DNA of 64,000 bases, taken from positions 121,458-185,457 of the forward strand of contig CAJUFX010000001.1 in assembly GCA_910586395.1 (NCBI GenBank), written 5' to 3'. Below the pieces are notes generated by a model. The model saw only the letters and a program-made list of their open reading frames with translations, had not been told where the DNA came from and did no database searches. Positions within the stretch are counted from its first letter, which is position 1. The number at the start of each line of letters is the position of its first letter. This DNA comes from an uncultured Bacteroidales bacterium (lineage in GTDB: Bacteria; Bacteroidota; Bacteroidia; Bacteroidales; P3). Below are positions 43,965-52,479 of this stretch, in pieces. The position numbers were made by a program, and so were the translations under genes.

Positions 43965-44699
43965 TTAAAACGCCAACGCCTCGTTCAAAAAAGCGTTGAA
44001 CGGCTGCAGCATACGCGTATATTCCACGACTTTGTCAATATAGGACAACTGCCCGGCAACGCGGTCCGGAACCGGTGCCATCAGGAAATAATGCCGGTAC
44101 TTGAGCCATTCGATATCCGGAAAATCCTTATCAAAGCCTTTGGGCGGCATTTTCATTTTAGCCTCCTGATCCAAATCGCCGAACGTCTTGACGATGGCCG
44201 GATTCAACACGATGTTCTTGAAATCCGCACTGCGGAAATAGATATGCTGACGGATCTTCTTCATCGATTCGGGTTGCAGCCCATAGACGCCTGCCCCCAC
44301 GGCGCAATGCCCGGGTTCGAGATGCAGGTAGTAGCCTGAAAACTCACCGTGTGCGCCGCCCTTGCAGATAAAGATGCCGATATAGCGTTTATAAGGCGTC
44401 TTGTCGGGCGAAAAACGCGTGTCACGGTAAATGCGGTACATACAGCGTTTGCCCGTCAGCCCCGTCAATTCGGGATCGAAACGGCGCATACGCGCGATGC
44501 AGGTATCGGTCATGGCTTCCAGATGCTTCCGCAACCGTTCGTAGTGCGGTTTGTGTTCCGCAAACCATTCGCGGTTGTTATTCTCCCGCAATTCTTTGAT
44601 AAATGGCAAAATGTCGGCCTGAAGGGCCGGGTCTAGGGCTGGTATCCCCCCATCGGAAGCCAAAGCCGCCGGAGTTGCCAATGATTGCTTTTTCATCAT
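43965..44699 (-). CDS. DUF2461 domain-containing protein
   Basis: 244 aa. The family stretch FIKELRENNNREWFAEHKP, then RMYRIYRDTRF-like CMYRIYRDTRFSPDKTPYK and the GHCAVGAGVYG motif, place it in DUF2461. This is a widespread cytosolic family without a proven biochemical role. Its start overlaps the methyltransferase stop by 4 bases. Confidence 0.88.
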   Translation of the reverse strand: MMKKQSLATPAALASDGGIPALDPALQADILPFIKELRENNNREWFAEHKPHYERLRKHLEAMTDTCIARMRRFDPELTGLTGKRCMYRIYRDTRFSPDKTPYKRYIGIFICKGGAHGEFSGYYLHLEPGHCAVGAGVYGLQPESMKKIRQHIYFRSADFKNIVLNPAIVKTFGDLDQEAKMKMPPKGFDKDFPDIEWLKYRHYFLMAPVPDRVAGQLSYIDKVVEYTRMLQPFNAFLNEALAF

Positions 44700-45370
44700 A
44701 TATCAGACTTTTCTTTTTTCCGTATCACCATCAAGCCGTCCCGCATGAGCAACGGCAGGTTCTCAACTTCGGCGTCGGCCTGCACCAAATCGTTGAACCG
44801 ACGCAGGGCGCACGTATCCTTGTCGCGCCAGGCCGTGTCCCAGACCTTGCCGTTCCACAGCACGTTGTCGGCCAACAGCCAGCCGCCCGGCCGGAGCAGC
44901 CGCTTCAATACCGGATAATAATCCGCGTACCGCGCCTTGTCGGCATCCAAAAAAATCAGGTCATAGACGACCGCTTCCCCGGCCAGACGCGCCAGATGCG
45001 CCTCCGCCTCGCCCCAAAGCACATGGATTCGGCCGGCATAAGGCGACTCGGCCACGTACTTCCGCAACAATTCCTCGGCCAGCGGGTCATGTTCTATCGT
45101 ATCGAGCTCGCCGCCCTCCGCCAGACCGGACGCGAGACAGATCGTGCCGTAGCCCGTGAAAGCCCCCACTTCCAGAATGCGCCGCGGACGCGACATCCGG
45201 CTGATCATCGCCAAAAACCGTCCCTGATACGCCCCCGACAACATGCGCGGCGCGAGCATACGGACGTGGGTTTCCCGGTCCAGACGCGCCAGAAGCGGGT
45301 CGGGCGGCGTCGTATGCGCGGCTATATAGGCCGCGGCGCGCGGATCGTCCAACAGGTCGAATTCTTCCAT
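44696..45370 (-). CDS. SAM-dependent O-methyltransferase (class I, family 3-like)
   Basis: 224 aa. The SAM site is visible as ILEVGAFTGYGTICLASGL (about 90-108), and acidic metal-ligand residues occur in DLIFLDADKARYADY and LLADNVLWNGKV. This resembles catechol/caffeoyl-CoA-type O-methyltransferases; the substrate is unknown. It is coupled to the DUF2461 gene by a 4-base overlap. Confidence 0.88.
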   Translation of the reverse strand: MEEFDLLDDPRAAAYIAAHTTPPDPLLARLDRETHVRMLAPRMLSGAYQGRFLAMISRMSRPRRILEVGAFTGYGTICLASGLAEGGELDTIEHDPLAEELLRKYVAESPYAGRIHVLWGEAEAHLARLAGEAVVYDLIFLDADKARYADYYPVLKRLLRPGGWLLADNVLWNGKVWDTAWRDKDTCALRRFNDLVQADAEVENLPLLMRDGLMVIRKKEKSDI

Positions 45371-45436
45371 AATATAATGTCTATCGTTTAACCGTCCTTA
45401 ACGACAAGCGGCCGACCTTCGGTACCCATCGGCCGG

Positions 45437-46444
45437 TCAGCCTAACAACAACCGAACCCATTCCTCTTCCCTAACGTTGGCGAAATAGTCCTGCAACGGA
45501 ATGCCCGAAAGACGTTCCCGCAAGGCCGTTTCCTGCAACGGGCAACCGGCCATGACGGCCTCGAACGCCCCCGTATCTTTCGTAAAGAAATAGTCGCCGT
45601 ACACTTTGAGCGCGGCGATACAGCCGGCCTCCACCTGGCAATGTACTTCTATATTGCCTCCCTGTTCGGTATGCAGGCCGCGGTGGTAAGCGTAGGCCGG
45701 CGACAAACCGTAATTCCATTCATAGGTCTCGTACTTACGCCTGGCCAATTCGTTCACGGCCGCTTCCTCCGCGGCCGTGAACGGGCGCGAGACGGCCTGC
45801 GGGAACATACGTTGCACATGCGCCTCTATGAGGCCGATGAAGTCCGCGACCGAAACCGGTTCGGCCAAATGCTCGCAGATATTCGTGATACGGCTCCGCA
45901 CCGACTGCACGGCCTTGCCCTCGAATTTAAGCGGATTTACTTTCAAACAGCGGCTCATATCGGCTATATTGCTGCGGAACAACAGCGTGCCGTGATGCAG
46001 GATCCGATCCTGCCATACGGCGTTGGCGTTGCCGCTGAACTTGCGGCCGTCTATCGTCAGATCGTTGCGCCCCTCGAAACGCGCCGCTACGCCCATGCCT
46101 TGCAGAACCTCGAGGATCGGCTGCGTGAAAACGCGGAAATCGGGCAACGGCTCCGTCCCGCCCGCCGTGTCACGCACCGTACGGACGAACGTAAAGCATA
46201 TATTGCCCAAATCGTGAAACACGGCACCGCCGCCCGTCATGCGGCGGATGACCGGAATGCCGTTGCTTTCCACATAGTCGCGGTCTATCTCGGCCAACGT
46301 ATTCTGGTGCCGCCCCACGATGACGGCCGGCTCGTTGCGCCAAAGAGAAAAACAATCCTCCCGCATGTGCTTGAGCATAAATTCTTCAGCCGCGATATTG
46401 AAATAAGGCGTAGTCTGTGGACGTTTAAGAATCAACATTTTCAA
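45437..46444 (-). CDS. lplA: Lipoate-protein ligase A
   Basis: Attaches lipoate to lipoyl domains of 2-oxoacid dehydrogenases and the glycine cleavage H protein, 335 aa. VIRRMTGGGAVFHDLGN holds the RRxTGGGxVxHD motif, and later ATP and lipoyl-AMP contacts such as DLTIDGRKFSGNAN are present. The C-terminal accessory domain follows. It lies 48 bases downstream of sdaA. Confidence 0.92.
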   Translation of the reverse strand: MKMLILKRPQTTPYFNIAAEEFMLKHMREDCFSLWRNEPAVIVGRHQNTLAEIDRDYVESNGIPVIRRMTGGGAVFHDLGNICFTFVRTVRDTAGGTEPLPDFRVFTQPILEVLQGMGVAARFEGRNDLTIDGRKFSGNANAVWQDRILHHGTLLFRSNIADMSRCLKVNPLKFEGKAVQSVRSRITNICEHLAEPVSVADFIGLIEAHVQRMFPQAVSRPFTAAEEAAVNELARRKYETYEWNYGLSPAYAYHRGLHTEQGGNIEVHCQVEAGCIAALKVYGDYFFTKDTGAFEAVMAGCPLQETALRERLSGIPLQDYFANVREEEWVRLLLG

Positions 46445-46492
46445 ATTGTTTTTATGGTATGGCCGGAGAACCGGTGGCCGCCCCCGCCCTAC

Positions 46493-47719
46493 CTAATTAT
46501 CGTTTTCGTGCATGAGCGCCAAACCGCCCTGACTCGTTTCTTTATAGAGACTCGGCAGATCATGGCCGGTCTGCTTCATGACCTGCACCACCTGATCGAA
46601 ACTGATGCGGTGACGGCCGTCGGACAGCATGGCATAGACATTGGAGTCGAACGCGCGCTCGGAGGCGAACGCGCAACGCTCGATGCACGGAATCTGCACA
46701 AGCCCGCACATCGGATCGCAAGTCAGGCCGAGGTGGTGCTCCAACCCCATTTCGGCCGCATATTCAATCTGATGTATCGTACCGCCGAAAACATAGCAGG
46801 CCGCCGCGGCCGACATGGCGCAAGCCACGCCGATTTCGCCCTGACAGCCCACCTCCGCGCCCGAAATGGAGGCGTTCGTCTGGACGATATTGGCCACCAG
46901 TCCGGCGATGGCCAAACCGCGCAGGATGCGGTCTTCCGAAAAGCCATAGTTCTGCCGGCAATGATAAAGTACCGCCGGCAGGACGGCCGCCGAACCGCAG
47001 GTGGGCGCCGTTACGATGAGGCCACCGGCCGCGTTCTCCTCGGCCGTGGCCAAGGCGTAAGCGAACATAAGGCCGCGGTTACGCATCGGGCGGTCATAAT
47101 TCATGGCCTTGATATGATATTGCGCCGCCTTGCGTTGCAGTTTAAGGCCGCCCGGCAGGCAACCCTCGGCCGCGATGCCGCGTTCCACGCCCGCTTTCAT
47201 CGTTTCCCAAACCCGTTTCAGATAAGCCTGATAACCGGGTTTCTCGTGCAGGTCGATATACTCCCAGAGCGTCCGCCCGTTCTGGCGGCACCAATCCATG
47301 ACCGCCGTCATGTTCGTGTCTTCATAGACCTTTTCGTTCGTATATTCGGCTCCATCCTCGATGATGTTCCCGGCCATGCCTTCCTCACGGATATCGCCGC
47401 CGCCTATGCTGAACACCTGCCATTCGCCCAATTTCTCCTCCCCGCGGTAAGCCTCGAAACGCATGCCGTTGGGATGATACGGCAGAAAGACGCCGAGATG
47501 CGGGCGGATGACGACCGCTTGGGGTGACAACGTACGTTCCAGGGTTTCCAAGGTAAGGTGACCGCGTCCCGTAGCGGCGAGACTGCCGTACAGATTGACT
47601 TCGTAACGCGTGGCTTCGGGATAACGTTTCTTGAAAATGAGGGCGGCCCGCATGGGGCCCATCGTATGGCTGCTCGACGGCCCGTTGCCGATTTTGAACA
47701 AACTGCAAATACTGCGCAT
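46493..47719 (-). CDS. sdaA: L-serine dehydratase, single-chain iron-sulfur type
   Basis: Deaminates L-serine to pyruvate and ammonia, 408 aa. The beta-like N-terminal part begins with GNGPSSSHTMGPMRAA, and the alpha part carries the cluster cysteines in CGSAAV, GCQGEIGVAC and CDPMCGLVQIPCIERC. The start is only about 16 bases beyond a terminator hairpin that ends the tRNA transcript, and no other promoter is visible, so expression may depend on read-through. Confidence 0.94.
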   Translation of the reverse strand: MRSICSLFKIGNGPSSSHTMGPMRAALIFKKRYPEATRYEVNLYGSLAATGRGHLTLETLERTLSPQAVVIRPHLGVFLPYHPNGMRFEAYRGEEKLGEWQVFSIGGGDIREEGMAGNIIEDGAEYTNEKVYEDTNMTAVMDWCRQNGRTLWEYIDLHEKPGYQAYLKRVWETMKAGVERGIAAEGCLPGGLKLQRKAAQYHIKAMNYDRPMRNRGLMFAYALATAEENAAGGLIVTAPTCGSAAVLPAVLYHCRQNYGFSEDRILRGLAIAGLVANIVQTNASISGAEVGCQGEIGVACAMSAAAACYVFGGTIHQIEYAAEMGLEHHLGLTCDPMCGLVQIPCIERCAFASERAFDSNVYAMLSDGRHRISFDQVVQVMKQTGHDLPSLYKETSQGGLALMHENDN

Positions 47720-47735
47720 GACAAGGACTTAAAAC

Positions 47736-47770
47736 AAAAAAGCGGTTTACGCTATCCGTAAACCGCTTTA
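47736..47770 (-). terminator. Terminator after tRNA-Arg, ahead of sdaA
   Basis: On the minus strand the 12-bp arms AAGCGGTTTACG and CGTAAACCGCTT pair perfectly around a 5-base loop and are followed by TTTTTTG. It lies directly downstream of the tRNA and about 16 bases upstream of the sdaA ATG. Confidence 0.8.
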
Positions 47771-47775
47771 AACTG

Positions 47776-47849
47776 TGACTCCGGAAGGATTCAAACCTTC
47801 AACCGCCTGATCCGTAGTCAGGTACTCTATTCAGTTGAGCTACGGAGCC
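47776..47849 (-). tRNA. tRNA-Arg (anticodon ACG)
   Basis: A full cloverleaf reads on the minus strand. The acceptor arm GGCTCCG pairs with CGGAGTC (one G-T). The D arm is GCTC/GAGT, the anticodon arm CCTGA-CTACGGA-TCAGG has ACG in the loop, and the T arm is GAAGG/CCTTC. The discriminator is A and CCA is not encoded, which is common in this phylum. ACG is normally deaminated to ICG and reads CGU, CGC and CGA. Confidence 0.95.
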
Positions 47850-47874
47850 GATTCCTTTTCTCTCAAAAGGAATG

Positions 47875-47905
47875 CAAAAGTACAAATTTTCTAAAAACCT
47901 TGCAA
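47875..47905 (-). promoter_or_regulatory. Promoter of tRNA-Arg
   Basis: On the minus strand TTG (47903-47905), a 20-base spacer and TACTTTTG (47875-47882) match the Bacteroidetes consensus. The predicted start is within a 9-bp inverted repeat (ATTCCTTTT/AAAAGGAAT, 47851-47873) just before the tRNA. Confidence 0.75.
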
Positions 47906-47946
47906 CTTTTCAAAGAAAATTTTCTATTTTTTTGTTGCAATCCGTT

Positions 47947-48807
47947 TTATAATTCGCGCACCACCCGCAAACCGACCACATCGCGCTTAGTATCGGGGAA
48001 ATTGCTGTATCGCCGCGAAACCCGACCCGAATTGGCGAGATAACGCCAACTGCCGCCCCTTTTCACCCTAAACGAGCCATCTTCCGGCCCTTGGGGATTC
48101 TGTGACGGAGAGTCGCTGTAATAGTCCGCACAATATTTATCCTGGCACCATTCCCATACATTACCGCTCATATCGTACAAGCCCAAGCCGTTCGGTTTCT
48201 TCTGACCCACCGGATGCGTCACGCCATCGCTGTTGCGGGCCACCCAAGCCACCTCGGAAATTTCGTTGCTTCCACTATATTTCGTGCCATCCTTATGACG
48301 GCCGCCGCGCGCCGCGTATTCCCACTCCGCTTCCGTCGGCAGACGGTATTTCTTCCCCGTCATCGCGCTTAATTTCTCACAAAACCGCTGCGCCTCGTCC
48401 CAACTGATATAATAGGCCGGATATTGCGCCCCCACGCCGTGCAAGGTATAAGACGTATCACGCGCGTCGCGCTGCTGTATCACGTCCCGGCCCATTACCA
48501 CGACCCATTGCGCCTGGGTTATTTCATATCTACCGATATAATAAGCATCCAACGTCACGGTATGAACCGGCGTTTCATCGGCATAGGCATCACTTCCCTG
48601 TTCCGGGGTCGCCCCCATCTCGAAAGTGCCGCCCGCCACATACACCATATCGATACTCATACCGAAAACTTCCTCAACATAATCGGCGGTATCGGCCGAT
48701 AGGACCGCCGCCTGTGACCCAGCCGCTTCCTGCGCCCTCGAAACCGGGCAACCCAACAGCAGCCCTGCCAAAAGCCACCCCCAATTTTTAGATTTCATTT
48801 TAATCAT
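47947..48807 (-). CDS. SUMF1/FGE-fold exported protein, no catalytic cysteines
   Basis: 286 aa. The N-terminus is a signal peptide; either a lipobox (LLLGC, Cys20) or cleavage after SRAQ is possible. The SUMF1 fold is clear: GGTFEMGATPEQG, RYEITQAQWVVVMG, KYRLPTEAEWEYAARGG, GLGLYDMSGNVWEWC and VKRGGSWRY. Formylglycine-generating enzymes use two Cys in the last part of the fold. Here that segment (ANSGRVSRRYSNFPDTK) has none, so a structural or ligand-binding role is more likely than sulfatase activation. The substrate is unknown. No partner gene is adjacent. Confidence 0.85.
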   Translation of the reverse strand: MIKMKSKNWGWLLAGLLLGCPVSRAQEAAGSQAAVLSADTADYVEEVFGMSIDMVYVAGGTFEMGATPEQGSDAYADETPVHTVTLDAYYIGRYEITQAQWVVVMGRDVIQQRDARDTSYTLHGVGAQYPAYYISWDEAQRFCEKLSAMTGKKYRLPTEAEWEYAARGGRHKDGTKYSGSNEISEVAWVARNSDGVTHPVGQKKPNGLGLYDMSGNVWEWCQDKYCADYYSDSPSQNPQGPEDGSFRVKRGGSWRYLANSGRVSRRYSNFPDTKRDVVGLRVVREL

Positions 48808-49186
48808 TTTTCTGGTTTACAGTAATATATATATCGACAACCAACGACAGTCGGGTTAATCCTGTCGTTGGAAGCGGTCGAAATTAAAACTTACATCGGA
48901 AAAATGCAAGAAAAAAATTCACAAAGTGCTTACTGACAAGGTAGATCGCAACTGTAATGCCGCTTCCGGAACGGCAGGCGGACAGGCGGGCGGCGGGCCA
49001 TGCGGGAGAGCCCCTTGCGGGAAGCGGAAACGGGGGCGGCCCCGCGCGGCAGCCGCGTTCAAATCGCAACTTTTTTTTCATATAAAATCCAAGTTCGATC
49101 GTATAGATAGATAAACGGGGACGCTGGTATTACGCGGGGGCCAAAGCCCCGCCCCTGAATGGAAGAATCTTAACACCTTCATAAAC
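48808..49186. other. Gene-free stretch with palindrome and GC-rich block
   Basis: No convincing gene is seen in these 379 bases. A 10-bp perfect inverted repeat (CCAACGACAG, then 11 bases, then CTGTCGTTGG) lies at 48841-48871, upstream of the SUMF1-fold gene. Bases about 48960-49070 are strikingly GC-rich compared with both sides. A short hairpin (GGGGC-CAAA-GCCCC) lies at about 49136-49150, ahead of the Bro-N gene. A 65-codon frame on the minus strand in the GC block looks like chance. Confidence 0.5.
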
Positions 49187-50059
49187 ATGCAGAAGGAAAA
49201 ACTGAAACTCTTTGGAGACAAAAGCGTCCGCACGATTTGGGACGCGGAACACGAAAAATGGTATTTCTCGGTCGTGGATGTCGTGACTGTACTGACGGAA
49301 AGCGCGAATCCGACAGATTATATCAAAAAAATGAAAAAACGCGATCCTATTCTTGCAGAAGGGTGGGGACAAATTGTCACCCCCCTTTTAGTACAAACAG
49401 CCGGCGGTAAACAAAAAACAAATTTTGCCACCGGTGATGGTATCCTCCGCATCATTCAGTCCATCCCCTCGCCCAAGGCCGAACCGTTCAAACTATGGAT
49501 GGCGCAGGTAGCGGCGACTCGGATCGACCAACTCCAAGACCCGGAACTTTCCATTGACCAAGCTGTGGACGACTACAAGCGGCTCGGATACTCGGACGCT
49601 TGGATCAATCAAAGAATCCGCAGCATCGAAATCCGCAAGGAGCTGACCGACGAATGGGAGCGCGGAGATGTGCAGAAGCAACAGTTCGCGATTTTGACCG
49701 ACCTCATCACCAAAGGCTGGAGCGGTTATACAACCAAGCGATACAAGGCTTTCAAGAACCTGAAGAAAGAAAACCTGCGCGACAACATGACCAATCTGGA
49801 GCTGGTATTGAACTCGCTGGCCGAGGCTTCGACAACGGAAATATCGAAGTCCAAGAATCCCAAAACGATGACGGAGCACACCTCTGTCGCCAAGCAGGGT
49901 GCGGAAATCGCCAAGGATGCCAAAGAAAAAATCGAGCGGGAAACCGGACATTCTGTCGTTTCACCGCTCAACGCCAAAGATATAAGGCGACTCAAAAGTG
50001 CGGACGGGAACAAGCCCGACGAAATCATCGCCGAAACGGCGATGGAACCGACGGATTAG
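49187..50059 (+). CDS. Bro-N domain protein (phage antirepressor / DinD-like)
   Basis: 290 aa. The N-terminal region (DAEHEKWYFSVVDVVTVLTES) is a Bro-N DNA-binding domain, and the PSPKAEPFKLWMAQVAATRID block is typical of the family. The C-terminal part (QFAILTDLITKGWSGYTTK, SVAKQGAEIAKDAKEKIERETG) resembles stand-alone chromosomal versions and DinD. Bro-N proteins act as phage antirepressors or DNA-damage-linked factors; the role of solitary copies is unknown. No phage genes surround it. It begins after a GC-rich spacer and ends 50 bases before dprA. Confidence 0.82.
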   Translation: MQKEKLKLFGDKSVRTIWDAEHEKWYFSVVDVVTVLTESANPTDYIKKMKKRDPILAEGWGQIVTPLLVQTAGGKQKTNFATGDGILRIIQSIPSPKAEPFKLWMAQVAATRIDQLQDPELSIDQAVDDYKRLGYSDAWINQRIRSIEIRKELTDEWERGDVQKQQFAILTDLITKGWSGYTTKRYKAFKNLKKENLRDNMTNLELVLNSLAEASTTEISKSKNPKTMTEHTSVAKQGAEIAKDAKEKIERETGHSVVSPLNAKDIRRLKSADGNKPDEIIAETAMEPTD

Positions 50060-50108
50060 ACATAACATTGTCATCTGTTTTCAAGTTCGGACGTATATTA
50101 TATATAAT

Positions 50109-51263
50109 ATGGAAGAAGAATTGCTTTACACGCTGGCCTTGACATTCGTGCCGGGCTTGGGACCTAAGCGGCAGCACGACGTCCTCAAACGCTTCGGCTC
50201 GGCGCAGGCGTTTTTCAAGACGGCCGAACGCCAAGGACAGCTCACAATCGGCACGGCCGACAGCCTGAGGCTGGCACAACGGCGGGCGGAAGCGGAATTG
50301 TCGTTGGCTGCCCGCAACGGATGGCATATCTGCATTATAGGCACACCAGACTACCCGCCGCTATTGGGCGACTGCCCCGACGCGCCGCTGTTGCTGTTCG
50401 TACGGAGCCTACAACCGCCCGCCGCCCCCTGCCACGCGTTCAAACGGCCGGCCTTAGCCATCGTGGGCACCCGCAAGGCCAGCCACTACGGCCGCAGCCA
50501 GACCGACCGGCTGCTCTCGGAACTGCGCGACGACCCTATCTGCACCGTCAGCGGCTTGGCCCTGGGCATCGATACGCAGGCACACCGCAGCAGTCTGCAA
50601 TACTGCCTGCCGACAGTAGCGGTCGTGGGGCACGGGCTGGAGCAAATTTACCCGACGGCCAACGAAAGTCTGGCGGAGGAAATCGTGACCTCCGGTGGCG
50701 CCATCGTGACCGAAATGCCGTCGGGTACGCCGATAACGGGCGGCCTGTTTCCGCGGCGCAACCGCATCATCGCGGGCCTCTCGCAGGCCGTAGTCGTGGC
50801 GGAAGCCTCGCTCAAAGGCGGCGCGCTGATCACGGCCCGCATCGCACACTCTTACAACCGCTGTCTGTTCGCGTTTCCCGGTAAAAACGACATGCACTTT
50901 TCAAAGGGTTGCAACTTCTTGATAAAGTCGCAGATGGCGCAACTCTTGGAAACGGCCGACGACTTGCGGGCCGAAGTCGCGTGGACGCGGGGCGAACCGC
51001 CTAAATCGACCGAAACAACATCGGCGCCGCTTCCGGACGAACACCATCCCCTCCGACGCGATCCGCCATACCCCGACGGAGAGGACGGTGGCATGCCCCT
51101 AAACCGGCTGTTGCAGATTATCCGCCGTGAAAGCCCCGCCGGCCTCGAACAAATGGCCGAGGAAACCGGCCGGCCGCTCCCCGACCTGCTCTCAGACCTG
51201 CTGGCCCTGGAACTCGCCGGCCGCATCCGCACGTTGCCCGGCGAGCGTTACGAACCGACATAA
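50109..51263 (+). CDS. dprA: DNA processing protein DprA
   Basis: 384 aa from the ATG at 50109 (MEEELLYTLALTFVPGLG); the longer in-frame opening overlaps the Bro-N gene. The Rossmann-fold single-strand DNA-binding domain has AIVGTRKASHYG, SGLALGIDTQAH and FPRRNRIIAGLS. A C-terminal winged-helix domain (about 315-384) follows. DprA loads RecA on incoming DNA during natural transformation; in many non-competent bacteria it is kept with an unclear role. Confidence 0.94.
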   Translation: MEEELLYTLALTFVPGLGPKRQHDVLKRFGSAQAFFKTAERQGQLTIGTADSLRLAQRRAEAELSLAARNGWHICIIGTPDYPPLLGDCPDAPLLLFVRSLQPPAAPCHAFKRPALAIVGTRKASHYGRSQTDRLLSELRDDPICTVSGLALGIDTQAHRSSLQYCLPTVAVVGHGLEQIYPTANESLAEEIVTSGGAIVTEMPSGTPITGGLFPRRNRIIAGLSQAVVVAEASLKGGALITARIAHSYNRCLFAFPGKNDMHFSKGCNFLIKSQMAQLLETADDLRAEVAWTRGEPPKSTETTSAPLPDEHHPLRRDPPYPDGEDGGMPLNRLLQIIRRESPAGLEQMAEETGRPLPDLLSDLLALELAGRIRTLPGERYEPT

Positions 51264-51345
51264 GCCTGACACGCCCCCGCCGACTACCGGACCGTAACCG
51301 CCACGGCCAACGTCATCACAGCCGCGCCCCGCCAGCCGCCGGGGC

Positions 51346-51376
51346 TTGCTATTGCCGCGCCCGTGTATTATTTTTG
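51346..51376 (+). promoter_or_regulatory. Promoter of ddl-ribE
   Basis: TTG (51346-51348), a 20-base spacer and TATTTTTG (51369-51376) match the Bacteroidetes consensus; the predicted start near 51382 leaves a leader of about 15 bases. Confidence 0.7.
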
Positions 51377-51396
51377 CAGACCTATAGTCACCCAAC

Positions 51397-52479
51397 ATGA
51401 AAAAATTACGCATCGCCCTCGTTTGCGGCGGTTTTTCGAAAGAAAACGTCATTTCGGTACGGAGTGCGGCCACGATTGCCGAACACCTCTCGCCCGAACG
51501 GTTCGAGACCTACAAAATCGTCATAGACCCGGACCGCTGGTACTATGCGGCGCCGGAAGCCGAAAACGGCGCGGCGGCCCAAAGCGTGACGGCCGGCAAC
51601 GCGCCCCAAAAAACGTCGGATCAGACCAAGACCTACGACATCGACAAAAACGATTTCAGCCTGAACCTGCCGGACGGCAAAGTCACGTTCGACGCCGCGC
51701 TGATCGCCATTCACGGCGATCCGGGCGAAAACGGCCGCCTGCAAGGTTACTTCGACATGCTGCATCTGCCGTACACGACCTGCAACGCCTGCACCTCGGC
51801 CCTGACATTCAACAAGGCTTACTGCAATGCCGTATTGGCGCACAACGGCATCCGCGTCGCTCCCTCGCTGCACCTGTTCCGTGAAGAATGCGCGGAAGCC
51901 CCGCAACGGGAAGCGGCCGCCCTCCGGATCGCCGAAGAAATCGGCTTTCCCTGTTTCATCAAGCCCAACGCCGGCGGAAGCAGCATCGGCATGAGCAAGG
52001 TGAACGAAGCGGCCCAATTGCCCGAAGCCCTCGAAAAAGCCTTTGCCGAAGATACGGAAGTACTGGCCGAAGCCTTTGTCCAAGGGAACGAATACTCGTG
52101 CGGCCTCATGCGTTGCGACGGCACGTTGCAGGTCTTTCCGCTCACGCAGATCGTCCCCGACACGGAGTTCTTCGATTACAAGGCCAAATACCTCGGCAAG
52201 TCCAAGGAAATCACCCCGGCCCCGGCCGATCCCGGCCTCGTGGCGCAAATCGGCGAAATCGCCAAGCGCGTCTATCGCATCCTGCACTGCGCGGGCGTCG
52301 TGCGCTGCGACTTCATCGTGGAGGAAAAGACGGGCGACATTTATTTTCTGGAAGTGAACACGACCCCGGGCCAGTCGGCCCAGAGCATCGTGCCGCAACA
52401 GGTCCGGCACATGGGCTGGACGCTTGAACAATTTTACGAAACTTTAATACGCGAAACCTTATGTTTACCGGCATTATAG
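51397..52479 (+). CDS. ddl: D-alanine-D-alanine ligase
   Basis: ATP-grasp enzyme (360 aa) making the dipeptide used by MurF. KLRIALVCGGFSKENVISVRSA (two parts), the IHGDPGENG loop, CFIKPNAGGSSIGMSKV and the Mg-binding FLEVNTTPGQSAQSIVPQQ are diagnostic. In the omega loop, SKEITPAP is present. Overlaps ribE by 19 bases, so the two are co-translated though their pathways differ. Confidence 0.97.
   Translation: MKKLRIALVCGGFSKENVISVRSAATIAEHLSPERFETYKIVIDPDRWYYAAPEAENGAAAQSVTAGNAPQKTSDQTKTYDIDKNDFSLNLPDGKVTFDAALIAIHGDPGENGRLQGYFDMLHLPYTTCNACTSALTFNKAYCNAVLAHNGIRVAPSLHLFREECAEAPQREAAALRIAEEIGFPCFIKPNAGGSSIGMSKVNEAAQLPEALEKAFAEDTEVLAEAFVQGNEYSCGLMRCDGTLQVFPLTQIVPDTEFFDYKAKYLGKSKEITPAPADPGLVAQIGEIAKRVYRILHCAGVVRCDFIVEEKTGDIYFLEVNTTPGQSAQSIVPQQVRHMGWTLEQFYETLIRETLCLPAL

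Noticed and set aside
45641..47527. 628-codon open frame on the plus strand opposite lplA and sdaA
   Set aside because: It runs across two well-supported genes and an intergenic gap. The translation shows only His/Arg-rich antisense composition and no family motif.
48884..49081. 65-codon minus-strand frame in the GC-rich spacer
   Set aside because: Low-complexity Pro/Ala/Arg composition from GC-rich DNA and no homology I can recognise.
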